Source: CAYPKW01 sp964411425
Lineage (GTDB): Bacteria; Pseudomonadota; Alphaproteobacteria; Dongiales; Dongiaceae
NCBI GenBank assembly: GCA_964411425.1
Contig: CAYPKW010000014.1
Location: forward strand, 1-51,492
Length of the DNA: 51,492 nt
Direction: 5' to 3'
Below the pieces are notes generated by a model, which was not told the DNA's origin, did no database searches, and saw only the letters and a list, made by a program, of their open reading frames with translations. Positions 34,110-44,276 of the stretch are shown here, piece after piece; the first letter of the stretch is position 1, and each line of letters starts with the position of its first letter. Both the position numbers and the translations under genes were made by a program.

Positions 34110-35165
34110 TTACTGGGCGGCCTTCACGGCGTTCCAGGTGTTGGTGTAAACATCCAGCCGATCGGGCGTTTGCCATAGCAGTAGTTCGTTGATGTATTCG
34201 ACGTCGTCCTGGTGGAGCATCTTGAACTGCTCCGCGGACATGCACGCCTTGGCGGCCACCGGGTTCGCGGCGGAGTAACCGGTCACGTTGGCGGCCCCGC
34301 ACTGCGCCGTCTCGGTCAAGGTATAGTTGATCCACTTGTAGGCGCACTCGGTGTTCGGGCTGCCCTTGACGATCTGCCAGGAATCCATCCAGCCCTCGGC
34401 GTTCTCCTTGGGGATGAACTCCTTCACCGGGATGCCTTGCTTCAGGAGTTCGTTCACCTGGAAACCGCCCCAGGTGTTGGAGATCCACACCTCGCCCGAG
34501 GCGAACAGGTTGACGAGCTCGCCCGCCGTGCCCCAGTATTTGCGGATGAGCGGCTTTTGCTCGACCAGCTTCGCCTTGGCGCGTTCAAGCTGCTCGTCGT
34601 TGAGGGCGTAGATGTTGGTATCGCCGTTGAGACGGGCGGCGACGTAGATGGCACTCTTGTCGTCCCACAACGACACCTTGCCCGCGTACTTCGGGTCCCA
34701 CAGGGCCGCGATCGAGGTCGGCTCCTCGGCGATCTTGTCGGTGCGATACATGAACGGGATCGAGCCCCACAGCCACGGCACGCCCCACACCTTGCCGTCC
34801 TTGGTCAGGCCCGGCGACGTGCGGAACAGTTCGTACAGTTCCCCGAAGCGCTCGACCTTGGAGGTGTCGATCGGCTCGATGAACCCGGCCGCGACCGTGA
34901 CCGGCGCCGTGTCGATCGACGGCGTCACCAGGTCATAGACCCCGCCGCCGGCCGCCAGCTTGGGCACGAAGTCGTCGTTCGAGCCGACGTAGGTGGCCGT
35001 CACTTTGCAGCCGGACGCCTTCTCGAACGGCTCGACGTAGCTGGGGTCGGCGTAGCCTTCCCACACCAGGATGTTGAGTTCTCCCGCCCAGGCGGGGGCG
35101 GCGCCGAGCGCGGCGCCCGAGATGAGCACTGCCGTCGCTGCGGCAAGAGCGTGACGCATTGTCAT
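34110..35165 (-). CDS. potD: Periplasmic polyamine-type binding protein, system 2
   Basis: 351 residues from ATG 35165, with GGGAGG 5 bp upstream. Residues 1-27 form a Sec signal peptide ending AAPAWA. The mature protein starts ELNILVWEGYADPSYV, the PotD/PotF-like first strand, and includes GVPWLWGSIPFMYR and a Trp/Asp-rich pocket region (WMDSWQIVKG). Three or four Cys residues in the mature part could make a disulfide (ASGCK, NTECA, TAQCG, KACMS). It delivers substrate to the system-2 channel. 35166-35424 upstream (259 bp) holds no gene I can see and should carry its promoter. Confidence 0.88.
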   Translation of the reverse strand: MTMRHALAAATAVLISGAALGAAPAWAGELNILVWEGYADPSYVEPFEKASGCKVTATYVGSNDDFVPKLAAGGGVYDLVTPSIDTAPVTVAAGFIEPIDTSKVERFGELYELFRTSPGLTKDGKVWGVPWLWGSIPFMYRTDKIAEEPTSIAALWDPKYAGKVSLWDDKSAIYVAARLNGDTNIYALNDEQLERAKAKLVEQKPLIRKYWGTAGELVNLFASGEVWISNTWGGFQVNELLKQGIPVKEFIPKENAEGWMDSWQIVKGSPNTECAYKWINYTLTETAQCGAANVTGYSAANPVAAKACMSAEQFKMLHQDDVEYINELLLWQTPDRLDVYTNTWNAVKAAQ

Positions 35166-35424
35166 GATACCTCCCTATGCATGAAGCGCTGGCGGCGGAT
35201 TCCCCGCCTTCGCGGACGACCGGCCGCCGCCTCGAGGTCTGGCCGTCCGGTCAACCGCCAAGCCCGAAAGTATGCCAAGCGGCGCGGGCCGCTTACAAGC
35301 GGATTCCTCCTCGCCGGCGTCCGTTCGGCCCCTTCAGGGTCTCTTAACCATTGCTTAGCGACCCGTGCGGTACCGTCCCCAGCTCGGTCGGCTTCCGCCG
35401 ACGGGGCGTCTTCGGAGTCGGACC

Positions 35425-35655
35425 ATGTTGCATGCCGCGCTGTTAGCAGTGCTTGTCCTCGTGCTTTCCGCCGGGGCCGCGCACGCCTACATCGACCCAG
35501 GCACGGGCAGCATCCTGCTGCAGGGACTGATCGGCGGCCTTACCGCCGGCGTCTTCATCGCCCGGCTGTACTGGCGCAAGATCAAGGACCTGTTCGCGCC
35601 GCACCAGCGTCTCACCGAGGCCGGCGATGCATCCTCGCTCCAGCGCGACGATTGA
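35425..35655 (+). CDS. Small exported/membrane protein of the YIDPGTGS type
   Basis: 76 residues from ATG 35425. Residues 1-22 are a signal-like segment ending in AHA, followed by YIDPGTGSILLQGLIGGLTAG, a recurrent motif of small unannotated proteins that occur beside envelope-polysaccharide genes, and then a hydrophobic stretch and charged tail (ARLYWRKIKDLFAP). Its end overlaps the methyltransferase gene by 29 bp, so the two are probably coupled. No enzymatic role is visible. Confidence 0.65.
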   Translation: MLHAALLAVLVLVLSAGAAHAYIDPGTGSILLQGLIGGLTAGVFIARLYWRKIKDLFAPHQRLTEAGDASSLQRDD

Positions 35656-37030
35656 GGCGGCCGATCCTTCCTCCTTTCGGGATCCCGCCGGCCGCGTGCA
35701 CGAGATCGACGGCCGGATCCTGCGCACCGTCAACGACCGCGCGCTGGACGACTATCTGTTCGTGCGGCAGAGCGGCGTTCTCGCGCGGTTGGTGGAATCC
35801 GGGCGGCTGATCGCCGCGACCGAGGTCGACGCCCGCTCGCTCGGGCAAGACAGCGCCGCCAGGCTCGTCGTCGAGCACCCGCGGGTTCCTTTCATCTCCT
35901 ACCCCTACGAGTGGTCGTTTCCGGCCTTGCAGGCGGCGGCGCTGCTGCATCTCGATCTTCAGCTCGAGCTTCTGCAACACGGCATCGCGCTCTCGGACGC
36001 CAGCGCCTACAACGTCCAGTTCCTCGGCCCGCGCCCCATCTTCATCGACGTGCTGTCGCTGCGGCGCTACCGGCCGGGCGAATACTGGACGGGGCATCGT
36101 CAGTTCTGCGAGCAGTTCCTCAACCCGTTGCTGCTGGGCGCGCTCGTCGGCATCGCCCACAACGCCTGGTATCGGGGCAACATCGAAGGCATCGCCACCG
36201 CGGACCTTGCCCGGGTGCTGCCGTGGCGCCGCAGGCTCTCTTGGCGCGTCCTCGCCCACGTCGTGCTGCAAGACCGGCTGCAGCGCCGGGCGGCGCGCGC
36301 GGGCGGCGCCATCGTCCGGCGCGGCCACCTGTCGACCCAAGCGTATCGCGGCTTCCTCCTGCAACTGCGCTCGTGGATCGCGGCGCTCAGGCCCGCCGAT
36401 ACAGGCGCCACGGTCTGGGCCGACTACGCCGACCGCACCAGCTATGCCGCGGCGGAGGAGGCGGCCAAGCGCGGCTTCGTCGCCGAGTTCTGCGCCGCCG
36501 CGAAACCGAGGCAACTATGGGACCTCGGCTGCAATACCGGGGCCTATGCCGAGCTCGCATTGCGCTCGGGCGCCGGCAGCGTGATCGGCTTCGATGCCGA
36601 CCATGGCGCGCTGCGCAAGGCCTTCGCCCGCGCCAACGCGCATGACCTCGACTTCCTGCCGCTCTACCTCGACGCCGCGAACCCCAGCCCCGACCAGGGC
36701 TGGGGCCAGGCCGAGCGGCGCGGTCTCGATCGTCGCGCCTCGGCGGACGCCGTTCTGGCGCTGGCCTTCGAGCATCATCTGGCGATCGGGCGCAACCTGC
36801 CGCTCGACCGGGTCGTGCGCTGGCTCGTCGGCTTGGCGCCGCGGGGCGTCGTCGAGTTCGTGCCGAAGAGCGATCCCACCGTGCAGCGCATGCTGGCGTT
36901 GCGCGAGGACATCTTCGATCGGTACGGCGAGAGCGAATTCCGCGACGTCCTCTCCCGTCATGCCCGCGTCCATCGCGAGGCGGCGGTTTCCGCCACCGGC
37001 CGGCAGCTCTTCTGGTACGAACGCGGCTAG
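35627..37030 (+). CDS. NoeA-like SAM-dependent methyltransferase
   Basis: 467 residues. The C-terminal half is a class I methyltransferase with motif I LWDLGCNTGAYAELAL near residue 302-318 and motif II IGFDADHGAL. The N-terminal half contains LSDASAYNVQFLGPRPIFID and EYWTGHRQFCEQFLNPLLLG, a kinase-like segment shared with NoeA, a nodulation host-specificity protein of rhizobia, and with many homologues outside rhizobia. It may methylate or otherwise tailor a surface saccharide or lipid; the target is unknown. It lies in a three-gene plus-strand group and ends 3 bp before the sulfatase-fold gene. Symbiosis should not be assumed. Confidence 0.75.
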   Translation: MHPRSSATIEAADPSSFRDPAGRVHEIDGRILRTVNDRALDDYLFVRQSGVLARLVESGRLIAATEVDARSLGQDSAARLVVEHPRVPFISYPYEWSFPALQAAALLHLDLQLELLQHGIALSDASAYNVQFLGPRPIFIDVLSLRRYRPGEYWTGHRQFCEQFLNPLLLGALVGIAHNAWYRGNIEGIATADLARVLPWRRRLSWRVLAHVVLQDRLQRRAARAGGAIVRRGHLSTQAYRGFLLQLRSWIAALRPADTGATVWADYADRTSYAAAEEAAKRGFVAEFCAAAKPRQLWDLGCNTGAYAELALRSGAGSVIGFDADHGALRKAFARANAHDLDFLPLYLDAANPSPDQGWGQAERRGLDRRASADAVLALAFEHHLAIGRNLPLDRVVRWLVGLAPRGVVEFVPKSDPTVQRMLALREDIFDRYGESEFRDVLSRHARVHREAAVSATGRQLFWYERG

Positions 37031-37033
37031 GGG

Positions 37034-38662
37034 ATGTCGCGGTCGGCCGCCATGCTCGCGAAGATCGTCCGCTTTCCGCACTATCCCGTGCTGCTGATGG
37101 TGCAGTACCCGCTGCTTCGGATCTCGACCAACCTCGATCTGTTTCATCCGGCAAGCGTCGTGCGCCCGCTGTTGCTCGGCGCCGCCACGGTTCTCCTCGC
37201 GCTGGGTCTGGCCGCGGCGGTGCTGCGGGACCGGCACCGCGCCGCCTTCGCGGTGGCGCTGCTGGTCGGGTTCATTCTCTACTACGAGCCGTTTCGCGGC
37301 GCGATCAACCAGGGCGGAGCGTATCTGTTCGGTTTCGTTTTCCGGGAATGGGTGACGGTTCTGGTCGGGCTCGCGCTGTTCGGCCTCTTATCCTGGTTCA
37401 TCCGGCCCGGCGTCGTCGTCACCCAGGTCGCCAATCTGTCCGCCCTTGCCATGGTCTGTGTCCCACTGGTCGGCCTGCTGAACGCCGGCGCCGTCGGCGC
37501 GCTCGCGGCGCCGAGCGGGCCGGGTCGCGCGGTTTTGGCAAGCCGGTGGCTGGCGGCTCCGCCGCTGCTGAGACCCAGCATCGTACATGTTGTCCTCGAT
37601 GGCTATTCCCGCGCCGACGTCCTGACGGAAGTCTATGGCCATGACAACACCGAATTCCTCGACGATTTGCGCTCGCTCGGCTTCGCCGTCGCCGACCGCG
37701 CCACGACGCCCTACAACCAGACTCTCATGGTGATGAGCAGCGTCCTCCATGGCGCCTATCTGGACGAGTTGGGATTGCCCGATCCGACCAGCCCCACGTT
37801 GCCGCGGCTGCAACTGTCGCAAAGCATAGCCCACAATCCGGTGTTCGCCGCTCTGGGCCGACTCGGCTACACCACCGCGACTGTGCCGACCGAATACGAA
37901 ATGATCGACCTGCAGGGCGCGACCGATGTCGTGCTGCGGTCGGGCTGGCTCCCGAACGACCTCGAGACCTGGATGTTCGATACGTCTCTCCTCGGACACG
38001 TCTTCGGCCGCATCCGCGGCTCGGGCGAGATGATTCGGCAGGGTCTTGCGTTGCCGCCGGCGGGAGCACTTTCTCCACCCTTCCTGCTCTACATTCATGT
38101 GCTGGCGCCGCACTGGCCCTTCGACATCGATCGCCACGGCAGGAGTCTTCCGCCGGCGATCGCAGCGCCCGAAATCCGCGATCGCTTCGACGTCACAAGG
38201 AACGAGCGGAATTGGCGCCGCGACTACGTCCGCGGTTACGTCGAAAAGCTGCGTTTCCTGAACGGCCAAGTGCTGGCGTTCCTGCGGGGAATGATCGAGC
38301 GTTCCTCGACTCCGCTCGTGATTCTTTTGCACGGCGACCATGGCGGCGACGCGTACTACGTCCAGCACAACCTCGCCAGGTCCTGCCCCCGCGAGCGCTT
38401 TTCGCCGCTGCTTGCCGTCTACTCCACCGACGGCCATTTGCAAGCGGCGCTCCCCGGCGATTTCAATTTGGTCAATCTCTACCGCTTGGTGTTCGGCACG
38501 TATTTCGGCGCCGACCTGCCGTTGCTGTCCGCTCGCAGCTTTTACGTCGATTGGACGCACGTCGACCGGGCGCGGCCGCTCAGTCCGGCGCAACTCGAAG
38601 GCGCTTGCGCGGCCGAGGCGGCGATCAGGAGCGTCGCGCCGCCCGGCGCAGCCGATCGTTGA
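37034..38662 (+). CDS. Membrane-anchored sulfatase/phosphatase-fold protein
   Basis: 542 residues. The first ~165 residues hold about four to five membrane helices; the rest is a periplasmic alkaline-phosphatase-superfamily domain beginning PSIVHVVLDGYSRADVL (metal-binding Asp) with TTPYNQTLMVMSSVLHG, where the threonine/serine of the nucleophile region sits, and the metal site LLHGDHGGDAYY. The plan resembles lipoteichoic-acid-synthase and phosphoethanolamine-transferase-like enzymes, though the pattern around the nucleophile is not a standard match for either. With the two genes before it, it suggests surface-glycan modification. Its last 38 bp overlap the convergent tsaC gene. Confidence 0.72.
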   Translation: MSRSAAMLAKIVRFPHYPVLLMVQYPLLRISTNLDLFHPASVVRPLLLGAATVLLALGLAAAVLRDRHRAAFAVALLVGFILYYEPFRGAINQGGAYLFGFVFREWVTVLVGLALFGLLSWFIRPGVVVTQVANLSALAMVCVPLVGLLNAGAVGALAAPSGPGRAVLASRWLAAPPLLRPSIVHVVLDGYSRADVLTEVYGHDNTEFLDDLRSLGFAVADRATTPYNQTLMVMSSVLHGAYLDELGLPDPTSPTLPRLQLSQSIAHNPVFAALGRLGYTTATVPTEYEMIDLQGATDVVLRSGWLPNDLETWMFDTSLLGHVFGRIRGSGEMIRQGLALPPAGALSPPFLLYIHVLAPHWPFDIDRHGRSLPPAIAAPEIRDRFDVTRNERNWRRDYVRGYVEKLRFLNGQVLAFLRGMIERSSTPLVILLHGDHGGDAYYVQHNLARSCPRERFSPLLAVYSTDGHLQAALPGDFNLVNLYRLVFGTYFGADLPLLSARSFYVDWTHVDRARPLSPAQLEGACAAEAAIRSVAPPGAADR

Positions 38663-39584
38663 TGGCGCGCCCGAGGCCGCGGTCGGGCACCGGCATGACG
38701 GCGATGCCGGCGAACCGCGGTTGGTCCAGCAGGCGCAGCATGGCGAACAGGTTGGCCGCCGCCTCGGCGAGATCGCCCGCCGGCGACAGGTTGGCGGTCG
38801 CCGCGGCGCCGGACGGCGCCCGCGGTCCGAAGGCGAGCAGTGCCTCGCCGGGGCGCGCCTCGGCGGCCTCGAGCCGCATCGGCAGGTCGGGCGCGTAGTG
38901 GGAGCCGCTGAGGCCCGGCGAGCGGGCAGGGGCGCCGGCCGCCGGTCGGGCGAGTGGCCCGATGGCGGCGCCAATCTCTTCCTCGGTGACGGCGCCCGGC
39001 CGCAGCAGCGCCGGCCGCCGCCCCGTCAGGTCGAGGACCGTCGATTCTATGCCGACGCGGCACGGGCCGCCGTCGAGGATAATGGCCACGCGCTTGCCGA
39101 GCGATCGCTGCACATGGGCGGCGGTGGTGGGGCTGAGCTTGCCGGAGCGATTGGCGCTGGGCGCCGCCAGCGGCCGGCCGGCCGCCGCCAACAGGTCGTA
39201 CGCCACCGGGTGGCTGGGCACGCGCAGCGCCAGCGTGTCGAGCCCCGCGCTCGCCAGCAGCGAGACCGGCGCCTCGGGCCGGCGCCGCAATACCAGGGTG
39301 AGCGGCCCCGGCCAGAACCGGGCCGCGAGCGTCTCGGCGCGTTGGGTGAACCGGGCCAAGGCCCGGGCCGCTGCCTCGTCCGCCACGTGCACGATCAAAG
39401 GGTTGAACCGCGGCCGATCCTTGGCGGCGAAGATATCGGCTACGGCTCGATCGTTGCCCGCGTCGGCGCCGAGCCCGTAAACCGTTTCGGTGGGGAACGC
39501 GACCAGCAGGCCCGCCCTGACCGCCTCGGCCGCGGCGGCGATATTGGCCCGCGTCGGCGGCAGGATCGGGCTCGTTTCCGGCAT
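38625..39584 (-). CDS. tsaC: Threonylcarbamoyl-AMP synthase (TsaC/Sua5)
   Basis: 319 residues from ATG 39584; a TTG start at 39611 would be inside a hairpin and is less likely. The YrdC domain has FPTETVYGLGADA, the KxR motif AAKDRPRFNPLIVHV, and SANRSGKLSPTT. The C-terminal ~110 residues are the Sua5 domain (SPGLSGSHYAPDLP then LLAFGPRAP). It makes threonylcarbamoyl-AMP from threonine, bicarbonate and ATP for t6A37 of ANN-decoding tRNAs, an essential function. Its 3' end overlaps the convergent sulfatase-fold gene by 38 bp. Confidence 0.92.
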   Translation of the reverse strand: MPETSPILPPTRANIAAAAEAVRAGLLVAFPTETVYGLGADAGNDRAVADIFAAKDRPRFNPLIVHVADEAAARALARFTQRAETLAARFWPGPLTLVLRRRPEAPVSLLASAGLDTLALRVPSHPVAYDLLAAAGRPLAAPSANRSGKLSPTTAAHVQRSLGKRVAIILDGGPCRVGIESTVLDLTGRRPALLRPGAVTEEEIGAAIGPLARPAAGAPARSPGLSGSHYAPDLPMRLEAAEARPGEALLAFGPRAPSGAAATANLSPAGDLAEAAANLFAMLRLLDQPRFAGIAVMPVPDRGLGRAINDRLRRAARRS

Positions 39585-39610
39585 CGAGATCTGATCTCGG
39601 CCTTGAATCA

Positions 39611-39637
39611 AGGAGCCGCCAGAGAACGGCGGCTCCT
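39611..39637 (-). terminator. Strong hairpin between cysQ-like and tsaC genes
   Basis: AGGAGCCGCC (39611-39620) and GGCGGCTCCT (39628-39637) are a perfect 10-bp stem with a 7-nt loop. It lies between the end of the cysQ-like gene and the tsaC start, both on the minus strand. On that strand it is followed by TGATTCA, not a long U-run, so termination would be partial or the structure may act in the tsaC leader. Confidence 0.5.
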
Positions 39638-39701
39638 ATGCATCGGCTTTCATTTGCCTCTGCGGTACGGCGCCACCCGCGGAGATGGTGCCTACCCGAG
39701 T

Positions 39702-39721
39702 CCCCGTATTGGATTACGGGG
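39702..39721. repeat. Second hairpin in the tsaC-cysQ gap
   Basis: CCCCGTA (39702-39708) pairs perfectly with TACGGGG (39715-39721) around a 6-nt loop. With the hairpin at 39611-39637 it makes the 226-bp gap unusually structured; no ORF of note lies within it. Confidence 0.4.
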
Positions 39722-39810
39722 GCTAAGAAGTGACCGCATCGCGGCCACAGCAATGCGAATGCTGCACCCATTGACCGCGGCAGTCAACCGAAACATGCGC
39801 CCTGCGACAC

Positions 39811-40610
<800 letters not shown>

Positions 40611-40614
<4 letters not shown>

Positions 40615-42941
40615 GCGCGGGCTCCGCGGATGGCGCGCCAGACGCGCTCGGGCGTGGCCGGCATATCGATGTGCCTGACGCCGTACTCGGCCAACGCGTC
40701 GACGATGGCGTTGATGATGGCCGGCGGGGCCCCGATGGCGCCGGCCTCGCCCGCCCCCTTGATGCCCATCGGGTTGGTGCGGCAAGGCACCTCGTTGGTG
40801 GCGAACACGAAGCTCGGCAGATCGGCCGCGCGCGGCACGCGATAGTCCATAAAGGAGCCGGAGAGGAGCTGGCCGGACCGGCCGTCGTACACGCAGTGCT
40901 CGTAGAGCGCCTGGCCGATGCCCTGGGCCGTGCCGCCGTGCACTTGGCCGGCGAGCAGCAGAGGGTTCACGATCTTGCCGAAATCGTCCACCACGACGTA
41001 GCGCATCACATCGACGACGCCGGTATCGACGTCCACCTCCACCTCGGCGATGTGACAGCCGTTGGGATAGGTGACCCTGGGCACATAGTTGGCGCGCTCG
41101 GCCAGACCGAACTCGATGCCCTGGCTGGCGCGCTTGGGGTCGTAGGCGACCGCCGCCACTTCGCCGATGGTCATTCTCTTGTCGGTGCCGGCCACGGTGA
41201 ACACGCCGTCCGCGAACTCGATGTCGCTCTCGGCCGTCTCCATCAGCGCGCCGGCGATGTGCCTGCCCTTCGCCACGACCCTGCGGGCCGCCGTGAGAAC
41301 GGCGTTGCCCTGCACCGGCAGCGAGCGCGAGCCGCCGGTACCGTTGCCATAGGGAATCTGGTCCGTATCGCCTTGCACGAGGCGCACCTTGTCGATCGGC
41401 ACCCCCAGCGTATCGGCGATGATCTGCGCGAAGGCGGTCTCGTGTCCCTGGCCGTTGCTGACGGTGCCGACGACGACCGCGACCGCGCCGCTCGGTTCCA
41501 GCCGGACCTCGGCCATGTCGTCGGTCCAGCCACCGCTGGATTCGACGTAAGTGGCGATGCCGAACCCGCGGCGCCGTCCCCTTGCCTTGGCGGCTTGTTG
41601 TCGCGCCTCGCGCTGGTCCCACTCGATCAGCCGCAGCGCGTCGTCCAGGTTGCGGGCGAAATCGCCGCTGTCATAGGTGTCGCCTAGCGGCGTGCGGTAC
41701 GGCATGGCGGCGGGCGGGATGTAGTTGCGCCGGCGGATTTCGATCGCCGACAGCCCGATCTCGCGCGCGGCCACGTCGACCATGCGCTCGACCGCGTAGG
41801 CAGCCTCCGGCCGGCCGGCGCCGCGGTAGGCGTCGGTCGGCGTCGTGTTGGTGAATACCGCTTTCGCGGCCGCATGGATGGCGGGCGTGGTGTAGAGGCC
41901 GGTGAGCATGTTGCAGCCGGCGGCGGTCGGTATGTACGGCCCGTATTGCGACAAGTAGGCGCCGAGGTTGCCGACGATCGACACCCGGAGGGCCAGGAAT
42001 CGGCCGTCCTTGTCCAACGCCAGTTCGGCGCGGGTCGCGTGGTCGCGGCCCTGCGTGTCGGTAAGAAAGGCGTCCGAGCGTTCGCCGATCCACTTGACCG
42101 GCCGCCCGGTCTTGCGCGCGGCGATGAGGACGAGCGCCTGCTCGGGATACGCCACCGCCTTCATGCCGAAGCCGCCGCCCACGTCGGGCGTGATTACGCG
42201 CAGGCGGTTGGCGTCGATCTTGAGCACGTCTTTGGCGAGGCCATCGCGGATGCCGTGCGAGCCTTGGCTCGAGGTATAGAGCGTGTAGCGCCCGTCGCCG
42301 GGGTCGTACAGGCCGATGGCGCCGCGCGTCTCCATGGGACCGGCTACAACCCGGTTGTTGACGAAATCGAGCCGCGCGACGTGCGCGGCCTTGGCGAACG
42401 CCTTCTCCACCGCCCCGGCGTCGCCGATTTCCCAGTCGACGCAGACATTGCCTGGTGCCTCGCTCCAGACCTGCGGCGCGTCGTGGGCCAGCGCGCCGGC
42501 CGTGTCGGTGACCGATGGCAGAGGCTCGTACTCGACCTCGATGGCCTCGGCGGCGTCGCGGGCCTGGGCAAGGCTCGCCGCGACGACCAGCGCCACGGAA
42601 TCGCCGACGTAGCGCACCCGATCCGTCGCCAGGATCGAGCGCGGCGGCGTCTTGATCGGCGAGCCGTCGCGGTTGACGAGGCCCGGCATCACCATCAGCG
42701 TGCCGACGCCCTCGGCCGCTAGCTCGCTGCCGGCGAGCACCAGCGCCACGCCGGGCATGGCGCGGGCGGCGCCGGCGTCGAGCCGCCGGAGGCGCGCATG
42801 CGCGTGCGGCGAGCGCAAGACATAGGCGTGCTGCTGGTGCGGCAGTTCGATGTCGTCGAGGTAGCGGCCGCGGCCGGTCAGGAACCGGTTGTCCTCGAGC
42901 CGTTGAACCGGTTGCCCGATGCCGAAACGTCCCATCGTCAT
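40611..42941 (-). CDS. Molybdenum hydroxylase large subunit (CoxL/xanthine dehydrogenase family), orphan
   Basis: 776 residues. The N-terminal GIGQPVQRLEDNRFLTGRGRY is the usual start of CoxL-type subunits. The molybdopterin-binding region includes TPDVGGGFGMK, and the active-site loop reads TDAYRGAGRPEAAYAVER, the form II type; form I CO dehydrogenase has a cysteine-containing loop (AYRCSFR), so CO oxidation is unlikely. The catalytic glutamate is in GIKGAGEAGAIGAPPAIIN. It would hydroxylate an aldehyde or N-heterocycle. The FAD (CoxM) and iron-sulfur (CoxS) partners are not adjacent: the gene is divergent from formamidase and followed by cysQ, so the partners must be elsewhere. Confidence 0.87.
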
Positions 42942-43124
42942 TCTCTTGTGAATCCTGCGCGCGACCCGGCGCGGATGATAGTCAAGGGCGCGTGTCCCAC
43001 CAATTGTTTTTCGCCCGGCCTATCGTTGACTCCCCGAATGCCGAGGGCGCATCCTCGATTGGATCGCGCTCGGCCCTACCGCGGCCGGCGGGCGAACGCC
43101 AGCGAACCGGCTGGGGAGGGAGCC

Positions 43125-44084
43125 ATGAACGAAGCGGTTAGGACCGGTGCGCGCGGCCACACGATCCACAGCGCGCATCAGCATCTCAGTTGGGACAACT
43201 CGCTTAAGCCGGCGATCGCCATAGCGCCCGGCGACACCGTGGAGTTCAAGGACATCGACGTGACCTGCGGGCAGATCACGCCGCGCTCGACGGTGGATAC
43301 CGTTCGCAACCTGGATTTCTCGCGCGTCAACCCCGTCGCCGGCCCGGTCTACGTGGACGGCGCCATGCCGGGCGACGCGCTCAAGGTGACGCTGGTTAGC
43401 CTCGATCCGTCCGGCTGGGCGTGGACCGCGATCGTGCCCGGCTTCGGCCTCCTGGCCGAGGATTTCCCGGAGCCGGCGCTCAATCTGTGGACCTACGACA
43501 AGGGCTTCGGCAAGCCTGCCATGTACGGACCGGGCGGCCGGGTGCCGCTGAAGCCGTTCTGCGGCACTATTGGCCTCGCTTCGGCCGAAGTCGGCGGCTT
43601 CAGCACCATCCCGCCCTATAACTGCGGCGGCAACATGGACATTCGCGACCTCGGCATCGGGGTCGATCTCTATCTGCCGGTGCAGGTGAAGGGCGCGCTG
43701 TTCTCGCTTGGCGACACCCATGCCGCGCAGGGCGACGGCGAGGTATGCGGCACGGCGATCGAAACGCCCATGAGCGTGACCGCGAAATTCGAACTCTCGA
43801 AGGGCGCCAACCTGAAGTTCCCGCGTTTCGTCACCCATGGCCCGGTGTCGCGCCACCTGGACGCCAAGGGTTACGACGTCACCACCGGCATCGGCCCCGA
43901 CCTCATGGAGGCAAGCAAGAACGCCGTGCGCGGCATGATCGACCTCTTGGGCAAAGAGCGGGGCCTGGGCCCGGAGCACGCCTATATGCTGTGCAGCGTA
44001 TGCGCGGACATGCGCATCAGCGAGGTAGTGGACCAGCCGAACTGGGTGGTCTCGTGCTATTTTCCGCGCCTGGTCTTCGATTGA
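43125..44084 (+). CDS. Acetamidase/formamidase family protein
   Basis: 319 residues from ATG 43125 with GGGAGGGAG upstream; longer upstream reading is not family-like. The FmdA/AmdA fold is shown by HLSWDNSLKPAIAIAPGDTVEF, GPVYVDGAMPGDALKV, CGTIGLA, and the signature GDTHAAQGDGEVCGTAIETP, which includes residues at the active site. These enzymes hydrolyse formamide or acetamide to ammonia and the acid. In this C1-using context formamide is an attractive substrate, but short aliphatic amides in general remain possible. The 183-bp gap from 42942 is a shared promoter region with the divergent molybdenum hydroxylase. Confidence 0.9.
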   Translation: MNEAVRTGARGHTIHSAHQHLSWDNSLKPAIAIAPGDTVEFKDIDVTCGQITPRSTVDTVRNLDFSRVNPVAGPVYVDGAMPGDALKVTLVSLDPSGWAWTAIVPGFGLLAEDFPEPALNLWTYDKGFGKPAMYGPGGRVPLKPFCGTIGLASAEVGGFSTIPPYNCGGNMDIRDLGIGVDLYLPVQVKGALFSLGDTHAAQGDGEVCGTAIETPMSVTAKFELSKGANLKFPRFVTHGPVSRHLDAKGYDVTTGIGPDLMEASKNAVRGMIDLLGKERGLGPEHAYMLCSVCADMRISEVVDQPNWVVSCYFPRLVFD

Positions 44085-44116
44085 GCGGGCGCCGGCGTGC
44101 GCCAACGCGGCGGCCA

Positions 44117-44191
44117 TGGTGGGCGCAGTAGGGATTGAACCTACGGCCTCTCCCGTGTGAGGGGAGCGCTCTCCCGCTGAGCTATGCGCCC
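44117..44191 (-). tRNA. trnV: tRNA-Val (anticodon CAC)
   Basis: The minus strand folds to a full cloverleaf: acceptor GGGCGCA/TGCGCCC, D arm GCTC...GAGC, anticodon stem CTCCC/GGGAG with loop CTCACAC (anticodon CAC), variable loop AGGCC, T arm GTAGG-TTCAATC-CCTAC, discriminator A and encoded CCA at 44119-44117. The gene is 75 nt with all stems intact. It reads GTG codons. Confidence 0.95.
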
Positions 44192-44276
44192 GAGGAGCGC
44201 CAGTCATAGTGATCGGCGCCCGCCGGTGTCAATCGCGCTTGGGTCGGCGCGCGAATTCGGTCCATACTGCGCGCCC

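Noticed and set aside
35627..37030. Evidence for nodulation
   Set aside because: NoeA-like proteins occur in many non-symbionts and no nod or nif genes are present in the window.
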